In this document: positions 61,628 through 64,000 of the stretch, piece by piece
Layout: every line of letters begins with the position of its first letter
How positions within the stretch are numbered: position 1 is the first letter of the stretch
NCBI RefSeq assembly: GCF_030410485.1
Contig: NZ_JAUHHC010000002.1
Location: forward strand, 806,001-870,000
Length of the DNA: 64,000 bases
Direction of reading: 5' to 3'
Origin: Roseateles violae
Lineage (GTDB): Bacteria > Pseudomonadota > Gammaproteobacteria > Burkholderiales > Burkholderiaceae_C
Program-made: the position numbers and the translations under genes
The notes under the pieces: model-generated
The model's input: only the letters and a program-made list of their open reading frames with translations
Databases searched by the model: none
Told to the model about the DNA's origin: nothing

Positions 61628-63889
61628 ATGCTTCGTTTTCGCTTTCCCATCGTCATCATCGACGAGGACTATCGCTCCGAGAACACCTCGGGTCTGGGCA
61701 TTCGCGCCCTCGCCGATGCGATCCAGAAAGAGGGCTTCGAGGTGCTGGGCGTCACCAGCTACGGCGATCTGAGCCAGTTCGCCCAGCAGCAAAGCCGGGC
61801 CAGCGCCTTCATCCTGTCGATCGACGACAACGAGTTCACGCCCGGCCCCGAGGAAGACCAGGCCGTGCTGTCGCTGCGCAAGTTCATCGAAGAGATCCGC
61901 TTCAAGAACGCCGACATCCCGATCTATGTCTATGGAGAGACGCGCACCTCGCAGCACCTGCCCAACGACGTGCTGCGCGAGCTGCATGGCTTCATCCATA
62001 TGTTCGAGGACACGCCGGAGTTCGTGGCCCGCCACATCATCCGCGAGGCCAAGAGCTACCTCGATGGCCTGGCGCCGCCCTTCTTCAAGGCGCTGATGGA
62101 CTATGCGCAGGACGGCTCGTACTCCTGGCACTGCCCCGGCCACTCCGGCGGCGTCGCCTTCCTGAAGAGCCCGGTCGGCCAGATGTTCCACCAGTTCTTC
62201 GGCGAGAACATGCTGCGCGCCGACGTCTGCAACGCCGTCGAGGAACTGGGCCAACTGCTGGACCACACCGGTCCGGTCGCCGCCTCGGAGAAGAATGCCG
62301 CGCGCATCTTCAATGCCGACCACTGCTTCTTCGTTACCAACGGCACCAGCACCAGCAACAAGATGGTCTGGCACCACACGGTGGCGCCGGGCGACGTGGT
62401 GGTCGTCGACCGCAACTGCCACAAGTCCATCCTGCACTCGATCATCATGACCGGCGCCGTGCCGGTGTTCATGACGCCGACCCGCAACCACTACGGCATC
62501 ATCGGCCCGATTCCCGAGAGCGAGTTCTCGCCCGAGACGATCAAGAAGAAGATCGCCAAGAACCCGCTGCTCAAGGGCGTGGACGCGAAGAAGGTCAAGC
62601 CGCGCATCATGACCCTGACGCAGTCGACCTACGACGGCGTGCTCTACAACACCGAGACGATCAAGAGCAAGCTCGACGGCTGGATCGACACCTTGCATTT
62701 CGACGAGGCCTGGCTGCCGCATGCGGCCTTCCACAACTTCTACGGTTCCTACCACGCGATGGGCAAGAACCGGCCGCGCCCGAAGACCGCGATGGTCTAT
62801 GCAACGCAGTCGACGCACAAGCTGCTGGCGGGCCTGAGCCAGGCCTCGCAGGTGCTGGTGCAGGACTCCCAGAACGTCAAGCTGGACAAGCATCTGTTCA
62901 ACGAGGCGTACCTGATGCACACCTCGACCAGCCCGCAATACTCGATCATCGCCAGCTGCGACGTCGCCGCCGCGATGATGGAGCCGCCCGGCGGTACCGC
63001 CCTGGTCGAGGAGAGCATCTCCGAAGCGCTGGACTTCCGCCGCGCGATGCGCAAGGTCGAGAAGGACTACGGCAAGAAGGACTGGTGGTTCAAGGTCTGG
63101 GGGCCGGACAAGCTGGTCGAAGAGGGCGTCGGCAAGCCGGCCGACTGGATGCTCAAGGCCAACGAGAAGTGGCACGGCTTCGGCTCGATCGCCTCCGGCT
63201 TCAATATGCTGGACCCGATCAAGTCGACCATCATCACGCCGGGGCTGGACATGAGCGGCAAGTTCGCCGCCACCGGCATCCCGGCGTCCATCGTCACCAA
63301 GTTCCTGGCCGAGCATGGCGTCGTCGTCGAGAAGACGGGGCTGTATTCCTTTTTCATCATGTTCACCATCGGCATCACCAAGGGCCGCTGGAACACACTG
63401 CTGACCGCCTTGCAGCAGTTCAAGGACGACTACGACAAGAACGCGCCGCTGTGGCGCATCATGCCGGAGTTCTGCGCCGCCCAGCCGCGCTACGAGCGCA
63501 TGGGCCTGCGCGATCTGTGCCAGAGCATCCACCAGGCCTATGCCCAGGGAGATATCGCCCGCCTGACGACCGAGGTCTATCTGTCCGATCTCGAGCCGGC
63601 GATGAAGCCCAGCGATGCCTATGCCTGCATCGCGCATCGCAAGACCGAGCGCGTCGAGATCGACCAGCTGGAAGGCCGCGTGACGACCTCGCTCTTGACG
63701 CCGTACCCGCCGGGCATCCCGCTGCTGATCCCGGGCGAGCGTTTCAACAAGAAGATCGTCGACTACCTGAAATTCACGCGCGAGTTCAACGTCCGCTTCC
63801 CGGGCTTCGCAACCGATGTGCATGGGCTGGTGGCCGAGGCCGGCGAGGACGGCCGCACGCGCTATTTCGTCGACTGCGTGGCAGGCTGA
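61628..63889 (+). CDS. Orn/Lys/Arg decarboxylase (PLP fold I, wing-domain type)
   Basis: This 753-residue biodegradative-type amino acid decarboxylase has an N-terminal receiver-like wing domain (about 1-130; PIVIIDEDYRSENTSGLGI), then the PLP domain with the lysine K398 in ATQSTHKLLAGLSQ and HFDEAWLPHAAF (Asp pairing with the pyridine nitrogen). A C-terminal domain contains PYPPGIPLLIPGERF. It decarboxylates lysine, ornithine or arginine to the matching amine, supporting acid resistance and polyamine supply; the specific substrate cannot be decided from sequence. No antiporter gene lies beside it in this window. Confidence 0.92.
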   Translation: MLRFRFPIVIIDEDYRSENTSGLGIRALADAIQKEGFEVLGVTSYGDLSQFAQQQSRASAFILSIDDNEFTPGPEEDQAVLSLRKFIEEIRFKNADIPIYVYGETRTSQHLPNDVLRELHGFIHMFEDTPEFVARHIIREAKSYLDGLAPPFFKALMDYAQDGSYSWHCPGHSGGVAFLKSPVGQMFHQFFGENMLRADVCNAVEELGQLLDHTGPVAASEKNAARIFNADHCFFVTNGTSTSNKMVWHHTVAPGDVVVVDRNCHKSILHSIIMTGAVPVFMTPTRNHYGIIGPIPESEFSPETIKKKIAKNPLLKGVDAKKVKPRIMTLTQSTYDGVLYNTETIKSKLDGWIDTLHFDEAWLPHAAFHNFYGSYHAMGKNRPRPKTAMVYATQSTHKLLAGLSQASQVLVQDSQNVKLDKHLFNEAYLMHTSTSPQYSIIASCDVAAAMMEPPGGTALVEESISEALDFRRAMRKVEKDYGKKDWWFKVWGPDKLVEEGVGKPADWMLKANEKWHGFGSIASGFNMLDPIKSTIITPGLDMSGKFAATGIPASIVTKFLAEHGVVVEKTGLYSFFIMFTIGITKGRWNTLLTALQQFKDDYDKNAPLWRIMPEFCAAQPRYERMGLRDLCQSIHQAYAQGDIARLTTEVYLSDLEPAMKPSDAYACIAHRKTERVEIDQLEGRVTTSLLTPYPPGIPLLIPGERFNKKIVDYLKFTREFNVRFPGFATDVHGLVAEAGEDGRTRYFVDCVAG

Positions 63890-63910
63890 ATGCGGCCCGC
63901 TCAATAAAAA

Positions 63911-63934
63911 AAACGGGGCCCGCGGGCCCCGTTT
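63911..63934. terminator. Perfect 24-bp palindromic terminator
   Basis: AAACGGGGCCCG and CGGGCCCCGTTT are perfect arms, 22 bp after the decarboxylase stop. Minus-strand transcription would end in eight T residues (A-run at 63906-63913 on the + strand), so it chiefly terminates the gene ending at 63955; it may also act on the + strand, where only TTT follows. Confidence 0.8.
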
Positions 63935-63954
63935 CTCATCGTGCCGGCAGGCGC

Positions 63955-64000
63955 TCAGGCCTCGCCCGCCAGGGCGACATGGCTGAAGCCGCCATCCACA
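63955..64000 (-). CDS. C-terminus of a gene resembling an SDR oxidoreductase (3' end only)
   Basis: Only the last 14 codons are in the window. They read VDGGFSHVALAGEA before TGA. The VDGG(F/Y/W)xHV ending is common in short-chain dehydrogenases/reductases of the FabG type. The gene starts beyond the right edge. The call rests on these few residues and is tentative. Confidence 0.45.
   Translation of the reverse strand, partial: VDGGFSHVALAGEA

Overview
The window is about 64 kb of GC-rich DNA with dense, overlapping genes. The gene families (exosortase A/PEP-CTERM exopolysaccharide genes, CHASE3 and hybrid kinases, PRC-barrel and SYLF envelope-stress genes) suggest a betaproteobacterium of the Burkholderiales, close to the Roseateles/Rubrivivax/Leptothrix group. 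That placement is an inference from gene content and composition; there is no rRNA or other phylogenetic marker here beyond one tRNA-Ser.

Region 1 (1-41.3 kb) is a large surface-glycan locus tied to the exosortase A (XrtA) system. Its left arm (1-10 kb, + strand) carries the end of XrtA with its fused EpsI domain, a UDP-HexNAc dehydrogenase, three XrtA-type glycosyltransferases, an AsnB-like amidotransferase, an O-ligase/polymerase-like membrane protein and a polysaccharide deacetylase. Most of these overlap by ATGA junctions and look like one operon. The right arm (35.1-41.3 kb) carries the other XrtA-associated genes: GNAT acyltransferase, two alpha/beta hydrolases and an acyl carrier protein on the minus strand, and divergently an acyl-CoA ligase and a PLP decarboxylase. 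Between the arms lie about 25 kb of variable cargo. The cargo holds a set for a 2,3-diacetamido-uronic acid nucleotide sugar (epimerase, WbpB-, WbpD- and WbpE-like enzymes), two flippases, two acyltransferases, a GT-C membrane transferase, several GT2/GT4 enzymes, a Cys-less AsnB paralogue, an epimerase-GMC oxidoreductase-glycosyltransferase cassette, and a methyltransferase broken by four single-base frameshifts. Two AT-richer pockets (about 25.4-26.1 and 30.2-31.1 kb) point to transfer or recombination.

Region 2 (41.3-59.7 kb) is a signalling and stress region. It holds topoisomerase IB, a REC-pseudokinase, a CHASE3 kinase with a stand-alone receiver, a truncated ferritin-like gene, an FMN-reductase-like flavoprotein, a Crp/Fnr regulator, and a 2119-residue soluble poly-HAMP hybrid kinase followed by a second hybrid kinase. 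Small orphan genes, a SYLF lipoprotein and a PRC-barrel protein complete it. The poly-HAMP gene contains eleven in-frame repeats of exactly 276 bp. A motif TTGTCCTACA recurs upstream of several of these genes, once as a perfect 8+8 palindrome.

Region 3 (59.7-64 kb) has tRNA-Ser(GGA) with encoded CCA, a stomatin/NfeD pair, a fold-I Orn/Lys/Arg decarboxylase, and the last codons of a gene that looks like an SDR.

The most interesting candidates are the poly-HAMP kinase array with its recurrent motif, and the cargo-split XrtA locus whose ACP-ligase-decarboxylase-hydrolase module has no settled function.
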